Assembly (NCBI GenBank): GCA_050084515.1
Contig: CM114273.1
Coordinates: 16,120,001 to 16,184,000 of the forward strand
Source of the DNA: Blasia pusilla
Lineage: Eukaryota > Marchantiophyta > Marchantiopsida > Blasiales
DNA length: 64,000 bases
Direction of reading: 5' to 3'
Part shown: positions 23,250 through 34,546 of the stretch, piece by piece
Position numbering within the stretch: the stretch's first letter is position 1
How the letters are laid out: each line of letters starts with the position of its first letter
The notes under the pieces: generated by a model
Seen by the model: the letters and a program-made list of their open reading frames with translations, nothing else
Told to the model about the DNA's origin: nothing
Databases searched by the model: none
Made by a program: the position numbers and the translations under genes

Positions 23250-24520
23250 CTGATTCATGCTCGTACGAGCATGAAACAAAGGGTTATTAGCAAGCTTGAT
23301 GCTACTTATATTGTCTGCATATATAACATTAGGTCCTAAGTTACTAACACCAATCTCAACAAGTAATCGATGAAGCCACACCGCCTCACATGCTGCATTG
23401 GTTGCTCCTTTGTATTCAGCCTATGTCGAAGATAAAGCAACTGTAGGTTGCTTCTTTGAAGCCCAACTTATAGCTACGCTTCCCAAAGTAAATGAATAAC
23501 CAGATGTGGAATATCGATTAGATATGCTTCCTGCCCAATCAGCATCTGTGAATCCCTATAATTGAAAACTTGGAGAAGCTTCAAATTGAAGCCCGAATTG
23601 AATAGAGAATTTCACATACCGCATAATCCTCCTCACAGCATCAAGGTGAGATTTTTGAGGTGCTTGCATAAAGTGGCTCACCAGGCCAACAACATAACTC
23701 AAATCTGGTTTGGTTATAGTTAGATGGATCAAACTTCCAATCATGCGTATATACATATTAGAATCTGCAAGCAACTCTCCTTCATCCACTCTTAGCTTCA
23801 CACTATGGTCCAACAGTGTAGAGATTGGCTTATAAGCCGTCATACCATATTTTGAAAGCATATGAAGAGCATATTGTCGTTGTAGTAACCACATGCTCTC
23901 TCCAACCTTGATAAACTCAATACCAAGGAAGTACTTGAGTTCTCCCAAGTCCTTCATATCAAATTCTTCTTGTAACTTAAATTTGACTTGTTGTACCATT
24001 TCTTCAGTACTCCTAGTAATCAGGAGATCGTCAACATACAACACAATGAGAATCGTATGATCTTGACCTCTCAAGACATATAACAAGGAGTCAGAATCAT
24101 ATACCCTAGAACCCAAATCTTGTAGGACGTATGTAATCTTGCCATACTAAGCTCTTGGAGCTTGTTTGAGCCCGTATAGAGCTTTCTTCAACCTGCATAC
24201 GCGAAATGGAAACTTGGGATGCTCGTATCTAGGTGGTTGAGTCATATATACCTCCTCCCATAGATCTCCATTCAAGAAGGTATTCTTGATATCCATGTGA
24301 TGTAATCTCCACTTCTTACTTACTGCAACTACAACCACTGTTCTCGTAGTCGCCATCTTCGCAACAGGGCTAAATGTTTCCTCATAATCGATGTCATATT
24401 GTTGTGCATAATCCTTAGCCACCAATCTCGCTTTGTATTTGTTAATTGTACCATCTTGATTGCATTTGATTTTGTAAACCTATTTGTAACCAATAGATTC
24501 CTTACCGGAAGGTCTGTCAA
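23250..24520 (-). pseudogene. Copia reverse transcriptase and RNase H
   Basis: RT motifs from the N-terminal side: [20 protein letters not shown] (about 24420-24365), [35 protein letters not shown], stop at 24147, then LIVLYVDDLLI (the YVDD catalytic box, about 24040), MKDLGELKYFLGIE and DLSYVVGLVSHFMQAP. RNase H follows at 23545-23250 ([32 protein letters not shown], stop, AEYKGA). Copia order places RT after integrase, as here. Confidence 0.9.
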
Positions 24521-25101
24521 TTAGCTCCCATGTCTGTTGATGTCTTAATGCAACAAGCTCTTCCTCCATAGCTTCAATCCATTCGACTTTACTTGTAGCT
24601 TCTTCAAAACAACTCAGCTCCTGTTCTTGAAGGGTAGTCATCATATATGCATGATGTTACGCAAGGAGACCTTCATTTATGAATCTATGAACTGGATATG
24701 TAACTCTACTTGATCTATGAAGCTTTTGTTCAGAGGTAGATGCCTCTAACATCTGACTCGAGCTCTGACTAGTGTCAACAGACTGAATATATACTCTTTG
24801 TGTCCATGGACTCACAGATTTAACTGATGAATCTAGGACCTCTCCTAGTCCCGCACTAGTATTTGGGGAAGTTGAAGACAATGTCTGTTGGTTTACAGTC
24901 ATATTCTCTCCCTTAACAGACGAGTTTAGAGGTGGAATAGGCTCAGATGGAGCATACCATGACTTTAGCTCATCAAAGACAACATCGCGACTAATAATAA
25001 GCTGCCTAGATGATGGAATATAGCACTTATACCCCTAAGTTCCATCAGCATAACCAATGAAGATACATCTTCCAGACTTTGGGTCTAATTTCTAACGTCT
25101 C

Positions 25102-25889
25102 TCAGAAGGAACATGAGCATAACAAATACAACCAAATACTTTTAAGAAGGAATGTGAAGACTTTGAATGGAGTTTTATCATGAACTCCTGTTGTTGGATT
25201 TTGGTTGATTAAGAAGACTGCACATGCTATTGCCTTTGCCCAATACACCTTAGGCATGTCCTTCTCATTCAGCATAGCTCGTGCCGCTTCAGCAATATGT
25301 CGATTCTTCCTCTCTACCACTCCATTTTTTTGTGGAGTGTAACGGCAAGTCACTTCACGTTGGATGTCATTTTCACGTAAATAGTCATCAAACTCTGTTG
25401 AAAGATACTTTCCTCCTCCATCACAACGCAATTTCAGAATGTGTTCCCCAGTCTGCTTCTCTACTAGAACTGTGAATGTTTGGAACATTGAGAATACCTC
25501 TAACTTGGCTTTGAGAAAGTATACCCATATATATCTAGAGAAGTCATCAATAAATCAAACAAAGTACTAGCAACCACTAAGGCTATGTTGTGATGTTGTC
25601 CACACATCACTGTGGATCAACTAGAATATCCTGGATGCTCTTCTACCTTGCTTTGGAAAGGAAATCTACCTTGTTTTCCAAATTGGTAAGCCGGACATAC
25701 CTCTAACGTAGCAGGACTCGCTAATTTAGGGAGTCCTATTACTATATTAGATGATGAAAGACTCTGTAATCTTTGAAGATTCATATGTGTAATTTTTTTA
25801 TGCCACACATTTAGATCAGTGACTTGTTGGCCGGTTTGACCATACATTGATGTTTGAATCTCTGGCATAGAAACATCTAATTTGAACAT
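25102..25889 (-). pseudogene. Copia pre-integrase and integrase
   Basis: GAG-pre-integrase zinc region: LNVWHKKITHMNLQRLQSLS and CPAYQFGKQGRFPF (25830-25660; HHCC type, with the Cys pair degenerate). The integrase core at 25488-25102 has [13 protein letters not shown] (Asp), [16 protein letters not shown] (catalytic Glu) and [19 protein letters not shown]. The DDE first Asp region between them is frameshifted. Confidence 0.88.
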
Positions 25890-26530
25890 TCTGCCAGATC
25901 TAGTTCCTTTGGCTCTTGCAGACTAGACGAGCTACCGCTGCCTACTAGGCGCATCTCTTCACTAATTAACAATGGGACTAACTCTTCAAAGGTTGGATAC
26001 TTCTCTCTCACAGAGATAGAGATCTCAAAGAACTTGTAATCCTTTGGAATGCCTTGAAGAGTGAACAAAATCAGATCATCATCTTCTACTGTCACTCCAA
26101 TGCTATTCAACTGATCAACAATATGTCTGATATTCAAAATATGATCATTGATGTTCTGCGATCCTTTCCTCACTTCGTTCAATTTTTGTCTCAATTGAAG
26201 ATTTCTGGCCTTTGTAGATATCTGGAACATCTTTTCCAATACATCCCATGCCTCCATCGGAATATCAACATCTTGAATATGACATATCATTGGCGAACTG
26301 ATCGTTATTGAAATGTAGTGGATTACTTGCCTTGCGCATTTATTCCAGGCATGAACATTCAAGTCTGTTGAGTCACCTTCTGACTTGGCCTCATCACCTA
26401 TGACAAGCTCCCATAGTTCTTGACCCATGAGAAATTTTTTCATGCGAAACTTCCAAACATTGTAATTGTGCTTATCTAGCTTCTCACCTGTGATTGTTGT
26501 TGAGGAATACTCTATGACAAACGATTTCAC
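25877..26530 (-). pseudogene. Copia gag
   Basis: 217 residues open: KLDKHNYNVWKFRMKKFLMG near the N-terminus and the AWDVLEKMFQISTKARNLQL core, typical of copia capsid (UBN2/Retrotran_gag_2 type). It ends in a Ser-rich stretch before the zinc-knuckle region is reached. It is the longest uninterrupted copia frame here and has only slight damage. Confidence 0.88.
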
Positions 26531-26960
26531 TCACAAAAAATGTAATTTCATGCTCTCTACTGCTCCAATTGAAGCATAGATCACTCCTACATACAAATTG
26601 ACCTGAAATTTGCTAAAATTGATCAACTGTATTAAAGAACAAGTCAAATTTGGCTTTTAGAGCAAACTGCACAACTTTTCTTCACTAATTATACTTTCCT
26701 ACACTGAAATCGCTATTGCAGGAGCTCAGAATGTCAGAGTCAAGCGATTTTGGGTGCGTTGGAAAGCTCTCAACAAAATCTACAAGACCAAAATGGAAAA
26801 ATTGACCTGGAAAGCCCTAAAAAACGCCCTAAAATTTTTATCATTGTCAAAGCTGCACCTAAACTCTGCACCCACTGAGCTCTGAACAAAATTTCCTTCT
26901 CCCAAACTGAAGTTGTGCCTTCTCTTGCCTCTCTACTCTCCTCAAACACAAAGAATTTCA

Positions 26961-27229
26961 TGATTCTCATACTCACACACTACCATGGAGAACGGAATTT
27001 GAAATGAGAGAATGAGTGGAGGCTAGTCCCCTTCTCAATTATATAAGGTATGTACAAGCAATCCTAACCTTAACCATAGTCTCGAGTTAGACTAACTTTG
27101 ATTAACTAACCCTAGTTAAGATAATCGCGCTTAATTGACTAACCAAGATTAAGCTTCCCTACTTCTTGTGAGTACCAAATGTAGCAGTTCAGGTGTCTCA
27201 TGAGCTTGATTGTAACTCAATCTTCAATA
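26961..27229 (-). repeat. Copia 5' LTR (right copy)
   Basis: Partner of 22822-23096. I found no clear tRNA-Met primer-binding site immediately inside it on the minus strand. Confidence 0.8.
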
Positions 27230-28417
27230 GGATGTGCGAGGGGTGCAACCACCACGTTGGTATGGTTGTTCTCGAGGGTGACATATGTCATGTTTGACTC
27301 CCCCTCTTGATGTAGTTTCCACGAGACAATGGATAGGTTGGAGATATGTATAGGGTAGTATGTCATATCAGGGAGATGTGATATTTTCTATCTGGAATTA
27401 GGGGATTCAACTGCCTGCTAGGGGGACGATTGTGTGATCACCACACTGCTTCGCGAGATCATCCTAGGGCGGATGGACTAGCGGAGAGGGTTGTGTAGAT
27501 GGTGAAGAGAGGATTAGGCAAGTATGGCTTGCAGAAAGGTCACCTAGGAGATTGGGACCTCCAGTTACTGTGGTTGGCGATGGGATAGAGATTCAGCAAG
27601 AAAGCATCCTTAGCGTCTTTCTCACCGTACTTGCTTTTGTATGGCCGAGAGCCACATTTACCTGCGGCCATTTGTCAAGATGTTGGTGAGATGTTGAACC
27701 TTGATGACCCTGATGTATGGATGTGAGCATGTTCTCAGAGGGCTGATTTATTTCGGAGAGTGATGCCCAAGGCGTTTGAGAACTTGGCGATTGCGCATCA
27801 TCGGGATAGATTGAGGTATGCGACTATACGGGGAGGCAGTTATCGACCTACTATCCGAAGGTTTCATCAAGGAGACTATGTTTACTTGCAGCAGACGACA
27901 TCCACGACGTTGGATGTGACTGTAGGGCGCACCATCTTGAGAGTGCGTGAGGTTTTGCCATCATATGTTCTCTTTTTGGAGGAACGTGATGGTATGGTTT
28001 GGAAGGACCATGTGCATAATTGTGCACCGTGTCACCTTCCAAACATTGATGGTACAGTTGATCCGAGCTTAGCAGTAGTTCTTGCATGCTTGTGATGTAT
28101 GTTGTGTGGTTCTACCCATGGTGCAACCACTATGCTAGTCTGTGATGGATGTTCGAGAGGATCGCATATGGCATGTTTGATGCCACCTCTCACTAGGGTT
28201 CCTCAGGGAAGATGGATGTGTCCCATATGTACATAGCGTAGGTAGTTCTACATTCCAACTTGTGTCTGTAACATGGATGACAAGAAGGCGACTAACGATG
28301 GGGCCACATGAACACCCAACCATCTTGCTCTTAGCTTCCGAGAGATGTATGTCATGGTAGATAGGGATGGATAGCGGTCTGGAGTTAGAGGGACCTAACC
28401 ACCAACTAGGGGGGAGA
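27230..28417 (+). pseudogene. Ty3 pol fragments: end of copy ii, and copy iii integrase with PHD finger
   Basis: 27230-27430 continues copy ii after the copia: a decayed PHD finger and a polypurine-like GCTAGGGGGACG. At about 27430 a third copy starts in the middle of the integrase (ALIDHHTAS region, LAERVV, WDLQLLWLAMG) and runs through AFENLAIAHHRDRLRYATIR. It ends with a PHD finger at 28096-28232 and a polypurine tract at about 28407. The absence of an LTR at the copy ii/iii junction means the copies were joined by recombination or deletion. Confidence 0.75.
28096..28232 (+). pseudogene. PHD finger at the integrase C-terminus, copy iii
   Basis: Reads CMLCGSTHGATTMLVCDGCS, then RGSHMACLMPPLTRVPQGRW and MCPICT: the C4HC3 spacing of a PHD zinc finger, with the conserved Trp two residues before the last Cys pair. 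PHD fingers bind histone H3 tails. A TGA codon precedes the first Cys (probably a former Arg CGA). The same finger is at 59433-59570 in block 2, in frame with the integrase tail. Confidence 0.88.
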
Positions 28418-29187
28418 TTGGAGATATATTTTGGTACTTCTTGTCTCCTTGTTTAGATGCCAAGAGTTAGCATGGGATCGTGCGTATTTGTGCGTGCTTG
28501 TGTGTGTGTTCGATGACAGCGATGTATGTTGTGTAGCGATGTGTATGCGCATGATAGCAGTCACATCTTTTAGGATAGATCGGTGAGATCTAGTAGAGCA
28601 CCTTCGTTAGTAGTGGAGGACATACTCAAGAGGTTGAGGATGACCTACTAAGGCCCCGGGAAACCTAAGAGAGCAGGTTTCCCCTTCGTTTCAGCTCATT
28701 TGGAGCCATATTGAGGAACTTACTATTTTAGGTAAGTAACCTTTTGAGTATATAGTTAACTTTATATTTTTGGTAAGTGGCCCTTGACCTCCTACATCAG
28801 GTCAAGAACCAAAGAGGTGACTTGGGAGCATAGGTTACCATGGAGAGAGCTTGGGAGAGGGAAGGGATATACCTCAAGGAGAGAGAGTTTGAGAGCTCAT
28901 TCTCTCTTTGTTGAACCTCTTGGCATGAGGCGGCGGAGCTATGATCTTGCTTGCCTTGAGTGTGTAACCCAAGCCTCTCATTAGGAGAGTGGGTTTGGTT
29001 TGATATTGGGAGAGACATGTGAGAGTGTACACATTTGAGAGTTGTGGTGTTGAGAGAGATTTCATCTTGATTTATTGGATATATTTTGGTATTTTGTGCC
29101 TTGTTGTTTGGATGCCATGAGTAAGCATGGGATCGTGCGTGTTTGTGTGTGTGTTCGGTGACTGGGATGTATGTTGTGCGCACAACA
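28418..29187 (+). repeat. Segments X-Y-X' at the 3' end of block 1
   Basis: X (28418-28556) begins TTGGAGATATATTTTGG right after the polypurine tract CTAGGGGGGAGAT and ends ATGCGCATGATA. Y (28559-29074) follows, then X' (29075-29187), which is homologous to X and ends the block at GCGCACAACA. So the terminal segment is present twice, with Y between. Confidence 0.75.
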
Positions 29188-29191
29188 AACA

Positions 29192-29952
29192 CGACTAGCA
29201 TTTGGGGAATTCGACTGTATTTTGGACCATAACATTTAGCTTTAAGATGCGTTTGGGACAAGTAAGAGCGCGTTGGAAATCTTATCTCAAGACGCTTCCA
29301 ACGCACCAAAGATCTTAGAAAACGCATAAGTACAGACTGAGATATTGGCCAAAAACGACTGTGAGAGCAATCGGGTTGAGAGCCAATCGGAGAGGCCCGG
29401 GTGTCTTTCCCTAAAAATAGGGAACCCCGGAGATCCTCAGAAGTACTAGTAAGGAAGGAGTCTCTCCAAGATGTCTTGGAACACGAATCCCCACTTTGAG
29501 CACCAAACGGCATTTCAAGGGCACGGGATGGAACGGAAGTTTGGCGTTGGAACTCAAAACCCAAACCTGATCCAAGGGAGTGGACTTTGTACGCGACACT
29601 TGGATTCCGACCTCTGATTCATTTTGTGTGAGTCTCGGTTAGGGACTCATTGGATGTCCATCGGACAGTAGGAATCGCCAGGCGCGAAACGCCGTTTGAG
29701 GTTTTCGAACCGACCAAAAAGTGTGTCCCAAGTCTTTCGAGACTTGCCTGTGTTGTAAACCGTGAAACTAGGAAGGTTGAGCTTGATGAGAGACCAAGAC
29801 AAGAACTCAGAAAGTTAGCCCCCCTGATTGATCCAAGACCCGACTAACCAGAGTGTGTGTTTGGATGCAGATCAGCGTTGAGAGCGTGACCTACTGAACG
29901 CATGCTTCCGCAACAACAAAGATTAACGTTCAAGGAGAGTAGGCGGACGACA
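29192..29952 (+). repeat. 3' LTR of the chromovirus, second part
   Basis: Continues 10610-10880 after the block 1 insertion and matches 3250-4001, ending GGCGGACGACA followed by TTAGG. Confidence 0.93.
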
Positions 29953-29957
29953 TTAGG

Positions 29958-31174
29958 CCCCATCACTTGTTGTGGTTGATCATCCCATATTATTACTTGC
30001 GCGAGCCTCTTTCTTGAAAAGTTCTTCCTTCACGGCACATGTGAAGCCTTTCACACTTGAATTTTTTTCTATATTATCCTAGATTAAACTAATGGAAAAA
30101 ATGATAAGATTTTAGTCTATAAGTTAATTTTTTATTTTAAACTGATTTTTTTAATTTTTATACAATTTCTAAGTCTCCCTCTTATTCATTTTTTTATCTT
30201 TATTTTCTTTTTAAAAATTTTCCCAAATCCCTTAATTTTTATTCTTTTTTCCCCATATTCTACAAAACAAGTTTTTTTTTTAAATCCAAGCTTGAATGGA
30301 AGGGAAATTTATAGTCTTTTTGGGAAAATTTGACAAAATTTTGGATCTGAATTAATTTGAAATGACAAGAGGTATCAAAGTATTCCTTTTTACAAAATTT
30401 TGTCTCACACACGATAAACCCGCCACCAAGTGGGATTGCCTAGGCAACGCGGAGAGGTAAGCCCTTAACAAATAGTAGGTCAATATTATACCTGTACCAA
30501 TATTTAAATTAGTTTCATACATGTTAAATTCCATAAAAAATTTAAAAAATTCCATCCATGGCAATTTTCATATGACACCTTCATGGCTAGGAAATGTTAT
30601 CTTTATTATTACGGAAGAACCCTTTTTTAATTTTCAAACTCATGTTTTGTGTTTGATTAACAAATGGCACTTGGACAACGAGAAAAATTTTAATTATAAG
30701 AAACATCAATTATCCATGGACACTAATTAAAACTAATAAATTTGTGACTTGGATCGTTGAACTGGATTTTCATTTTCCATCCATCTAACCCGTTTTTCAT
30801 TTTCATGCATCTAACCCAAACCCTTCTATTTCTTACACCTCACCTTCCTAGCCACAATTCCAAATTTCTTCCACATGGATTCATGCATGGGATTGATTAT
30901 GAAATCTCCCTTGATTATGACATCACACAATCTTAGTGATTGAAAGTATGTAAGTCTACAATTGTCTCCAGAACTTAATGATTAGTATTAATTTTAAATT
31001 CTCAAATTAAAAACTTGAAAATTTTTAGCATGAGTCCTCTATCTATCTTTAGAAATAGGAATAAATTACGCGACCTTCTCAAAATCAAAATGAATAAGGC
31101 TTATTGCCCAATCTCTTGGTAAGGTATAGATACATCTTGTTGCGAACTCGAGGAAACCCTACATTATCACGCAA
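29958..31174. other. AT-rich non-genic sequence
   Basis: Runs of A and T (for example 30120-30340), with no frame longer than about 70 codons and no motif. Probably old intergenic DNA flanking the chromovirus. Confidence 0.5.
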
Positions 31175-31350
31175 TCTATATTATTATTGGATAGTGCCTC
31201 TTCAATTTGAGATCATCTCTCTTTTTGACATGTGTCCTTTTTAGCCAATAGAATCGTTAGTTGTCTAAGCCAATAAGATCGTTTGAATTCAATTGTACAC
31301 CTAGGATGGATAACTCAAAATCATACATCAGTGCCATGCACGGGCACCAG
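31175..31350 (+). mobile_element. Helitron-like element, 3' end uncertain
   Basis: A then TCTATATTATTATTGGATAG, a relative of the elements at 1195 and 38599 (shared AGTGCCTCTTCA, CTCTCTTTTTGACA and AGCCAATAGAATC). It ends near a GCACG-CGTGC hairpin at about 31338-31357, but a clean CTAG is missing. Confidence 0.5.
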
Positions 31351-31567
31351 CTCGTGCATCGCACTGAAGAAGATGATTGTGCACATTGCTCCACTCGCTT
31401 TCGGCATAACTTGTCGATAAACAGACTCGTACTACCGTGAAGTGTTATGGCAACAATGCTAGATGCGTGCAATGTCCCGGGAGACCGGGGGTTGCATGTT
31501 GAGTTAGCCGGAAGAATTTAAATTTTTTTACATATATATGCAGATTCTCTTTTCTATCAGTATCTAA

Positions 31568-31677
31568 CTAGTGGGTATGAAAAGATTAATCATGATGCAC
31601 ACAAAATCTTTTTCTTGCTGCCGGATTATCATATCTCAAAAAAATAGTTTGCAAATCAAGAAAGCATTCTCCAATCA
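31568..31677 (-). mobile_element. Reverse Helitron-like fragment
   Basis: Reads on the minus strand: GATTGGAGAATGCTTTCTTGATTTGCAAAC (30 bases, matching the 5' part of the element at 1695), ending CATACCCACTAG-T at 31568. A deleted relative of the 1695 family. Confidence 0.45.
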
Positions 31678-31914
31678 TCTATATAATTAAAAAATGACGG
31701 GGTTTGAGATCCCGTCCTCTAGTGATGACAAGTATATTTTGCGGTGTGTTCCCGCAATGACACATGTAACACAGCAGCTGAATTTTAATTAAAACATCCA
31801 TGCTATGAGAGGTGATTTTCACAGGTAATATACTAGTAGTATAAAATAAGAGGAAAAGCTCGAAATTTCTGTTTTTTAAAACCTGGAATATACCCGTTCT
31901 CACGAAAAACCTAG
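31678..31914 (+). mobile_element. Helitron-like element, second family
   Basis: A then TCTATATAATTAAAAAATGA at the 5' end, CTAG-T at 31911-31915. Related to 38374-38595 (GGGGTTTGAG near the start, TGACACATGT in the middle). Non-coding. Confidence 0.5.
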
Positions 31915-33160
31915 TCGGACCCGGGATACAAGTCCCTCACCACCTCCTCCTCCCGATCCCGCGTCCACGTACCCACTACATGTTGTTGAAGGCGACTTGC
32001 GCCATATCCCCCACTCAAAGCCTGCTCAGGTCACAGGTAACGCAGCCCAGTACTCCGCACGAAATGCCATGATCTCTAAATGATCGTACCATTGCTTCCG
32101 TTAGGCCTGGCCCTCGGACCGCCACCCCGAAACGTGTTCGTGTCCATTGTCTCCGCTCCCCGTCACACCTCCATCACCATCGCGTTGCCCTTTCAAGGGC
32201 ATCTCAATTTTTTCGGTGGTCTTTTTTTCTCTGGGTCAACCTTCCCGACAATAGGTCTTAAACCATCTGGCGGGGGACAGCAACTTGCTTCCAGCCCAAA
32301 ACGCGTTTGGAGTAGAACCAGTCCCTTGGGGCAACTGGTTTACGATCTGTTCTTGTTTAATCGAAGCCTGACAGGGAAGCCGTTGTTATCAGACAGAAAT
32401 GTGCGTCCAAGGTCGGGGACGTTTCACGTGAAGACGGGGCCAAACGGAAGAGGTAGACGAGAAACCGCCGTGTACTGTGGTCACTCATTCAGTAGGGAGT
32501 GGTTGGTATGTATCCGGCTGGTTTTTTGCACCGACATCAATGAGTTTAAGTAGTCTAACCGCGGATGTACAAGAGCAGTAATCAGTTCAACCCCAAGATT
32601 GGAATATATGTTAAATGATTTCATCCCGGGACAAGGAAAAGCAATAATCCACGGCCTCTCCGGGCATGAACTCTCATTTAAACCCCGGGCTTACCAGACG
32701 TTGATGATTTCAATCCGGAAGGCAGGAATAGACGATAGTTACTTCGACTCCGCACATGGGAAAGCAATAATAAACGATTGCTTCCAGCGTGGACTCTGTT
32801 GGAAATTTGGAATGGTAAGAAATTTTGGCGCACTCTGTTAGGGTGTGTTCAAACATTTTTCCTGCCAAAATTGTGGCGAGGAAAACATGACGTGGAGAGG
32901 ATCCCCACTTCCCCTCCGGCTACTTGCTCTCCCTTGGGGTACCTGCAAGACATCTTTCGCTCCCGGATGCTGCCAAGACATTCGTCCACTTAATCTACGA
33001 CATGCCCAACCATACCTGGGTAAAACCTTAAAGAGCAGGTCCCCGTGGAGCATTTCTATGGCGGTATCCTTATCATGGGATCAAAATACCAAAGATCTTT
33101 CCTTCGTCGTGAAATTTGCCGAGTCATAAACATCAAAGACGGAACTTCCTTAGTAGAAAT
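31915..33160. other. No supportable gene
   Basis: A 157-codon open frame (32080-32553) has no motif, and its composition does not convince me. Two diverged blocks share GGGAAAGCAATAAT (32635 and 32759). Likely fragments of old repeats. Confidence 0.4.
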
Positions 33161-33164
33161 AGAT

Positions 33165-33330
33165 AAACTCCAATAAAACGCTTGATGGAAAACCCATCAG
33201 AGATACAAAAGGAGGGGGTATAGAGAGCCAAAAACCCGCGGCGCCAAACCCGGCTCTGAAAAGAAAGAAGGGGGCCTTCCCCTCCTATCGACCAAACTCA
33301 CCAACATCAGCCACACTTAGAGAACTATGA
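33165..33330 (-). repeat. LINE 3'-tail-like repeat, copy 1
   Basis: ATGGAAAACCCATC, ATACAAA, ATAGAGAGCC and AAAAACCCGCGG recur at 37980-38110 with the same spacing. On the minus strand this reads CCGCGGGTTTTTGG...GATGGGTTTTCCAT, which looks like the 3' end of a plant LINE. No LINE coding region is attached, so the class is inference. Confidence 0.4.
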
Positions 33331-34546
33331 CTACTACTAAGTAGGCCTCTTGCATTGGTGTCTCCAACCCCCTGAGCCCTCCACAAAAACCCATTTACCT
33401 GGGCACGCTGCAAAGCTATGGAGACCCGTTGCCTACAATAAAGAATCACAGTAACTAAGGACATAGTAGAAGGACTATAATTAAATTGTTGGATTTTTTC
33501 CCAGAATTGACATTACTCAGTCATCACTCCAGGTATCCACAAGTTCACTACTCGGTCATCTTACCGGGTACGTGCCAGTGCAGGCAGAGCCTAAGGAACT
33601 TCCTGCTTCGGGTAATCCACTCGGTCATCTTTCCGGGTACTCACAAGTTCACTACTCGGTTCAGCCAGAGCCGAAGGTATTTCCTGCTTTCCATGATAGA
33701 GCCCCGTCGGAACCAAACGTCCGAAACCGGCACAGCATGCATAACAATGCCTGGAAATGCATTCTGTCTCGCTGGACCAAGTATATGACCATCAGCCTAG
33801 GACCTGTGAGACCTTCCCTGTTTCCCAGCCTGCAAACTCCTCAGTAACTAGAGATTATCAAAGTGCCAATACAAATCACCAAGGCACAATAGAGTGGAAT
33901 CTGAAAGATCATCGCCCGTTTTAGACAAGATCATTCATTCACCTTAGACTCTCACGAACTTGCACATGCATGAAATGACATGGATGATTCAAAGTAACTA
34001 GGGAAAATTAGCAAGAGAAACGTTGTGCAGAGCTGTCTGGCAAACAAGCTCAGTCCACAGAATCAAGATGTGATATTACACTGTAATGACAGCACCTGCT
34101 GGTTGGTTCTCCTCAAAATATGGCGGAGCCCAGATTACTAAAGAAGGGTTTAGGCCTACAGTCGCATTCTGTATTCTGAAGCAAGTTTTGGTTTAGGAAT
34201 CAAGAAGCTCAATTCTCCCGCTTAGATAGGCCCACTTAAGTAAACAAGGCACTTCTTTGTCTAGGACATCTACATGTAAGGAACTACAGCATTGAAGAAT
34301 TGGTGACTTTAATATCCTGCAACTTTAGCAAGACTCCTACTCTCTGGGGCCCTGAAATGAGTCCACTTGAGGATCAGAATGTCCTCAAAGTGATATCTAA
34401 TGGACATAAAGCCAATCGATAGTTGGATAGTTTGATAATTCAATATTGTGATCCACCAGAATCTCTCTGTTGCGACAATTAATCACGTATATAGTCTATG
34501 GTGGTAAGGCTCTCACCGGCAGTAACTTGGGAAGTTCTCTCTCAAA
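33331..34546. other. Non-genic, with a short tandem repeat
   Basis: 33520-33690 holds two copies of a ~90-bp unit (CACAAGTTCACTACTCGG, CGGTCATCTT-CCGGGTA, CTTCCTGCTT). The remainder up to the PTAC13 stop codon includes its presumed 3' UTR. No gene seen. Confidence 0.45.

Larger units (their letters stand above)
22822..27229 (-). mobile_element. Ty1/copia retrotransposon, reverse orientation
   Basis: Two matching LTR copies of about 270 bp, at 22822-23096 and 26961-27229, flank copia genes in minus-strand order gag, pre-integrase, integrase, RT, RNase H. The purine run of the polypurine tract (GCTTGAGGGGG on the minus strand) lies at about 23097-23110. The insertion is inside the PHD-finger codons of Ty3 pol copy ii: GCGGATCTGTG on the left and GGATGTGCGAGG on the right suggest the duplicated target, but I could not fix it exactly. 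Confidence 0.88.
10877..29191 (+). mobile_element. Composite LTR element, block 1
   Basis: 10881-29187 starts TGTCACGTC and ends GCGCACAACA, flanked by AACA on both sides (10877-10880 and 29188-29191). Order: LTR segment Y, leader Z, truncated MULE-like transposon A, Ty3 pol copy i, reverse-oriented LTR pieces, pol copy ii interrupted by a copia element, pol copy iii with PHD finger, then segments X, Y and X'. Block 2 (41853-60522) has the same plan. The four-base duplication recurs at block 2 (TCAT) and at a related solo LTR (AACG). Confidence 0.85.
2975..29957 (+). mobile_element. Ty3/gypsy chromovirus with nested insertions
   Basis: Full-length LTR retrotransposon, 2980-29952, flanked by the identical 5-bp duplication TTAGG (2975-2979 and 29953-29957). 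The 5' LTR is 2980-4001. The 3' LTR is in two pieces (10610-10880 and 29192-29952), because block 1 (10881-29187) inserted into it. Removing block 1 and one AACA restores the GGAACA-CGACTAG junction seen in the 5' LTR. Internal order is gag, protease, RT, RNase H, integrase, chromodomain, which is chromovirus order. Every reading frame carries stops or frameshifts. Confidence 0.93.

Noticed and set aside
32080-32553. 157-codon open frame
   Set aside because: No motif, no plausible domain, no supporting context.
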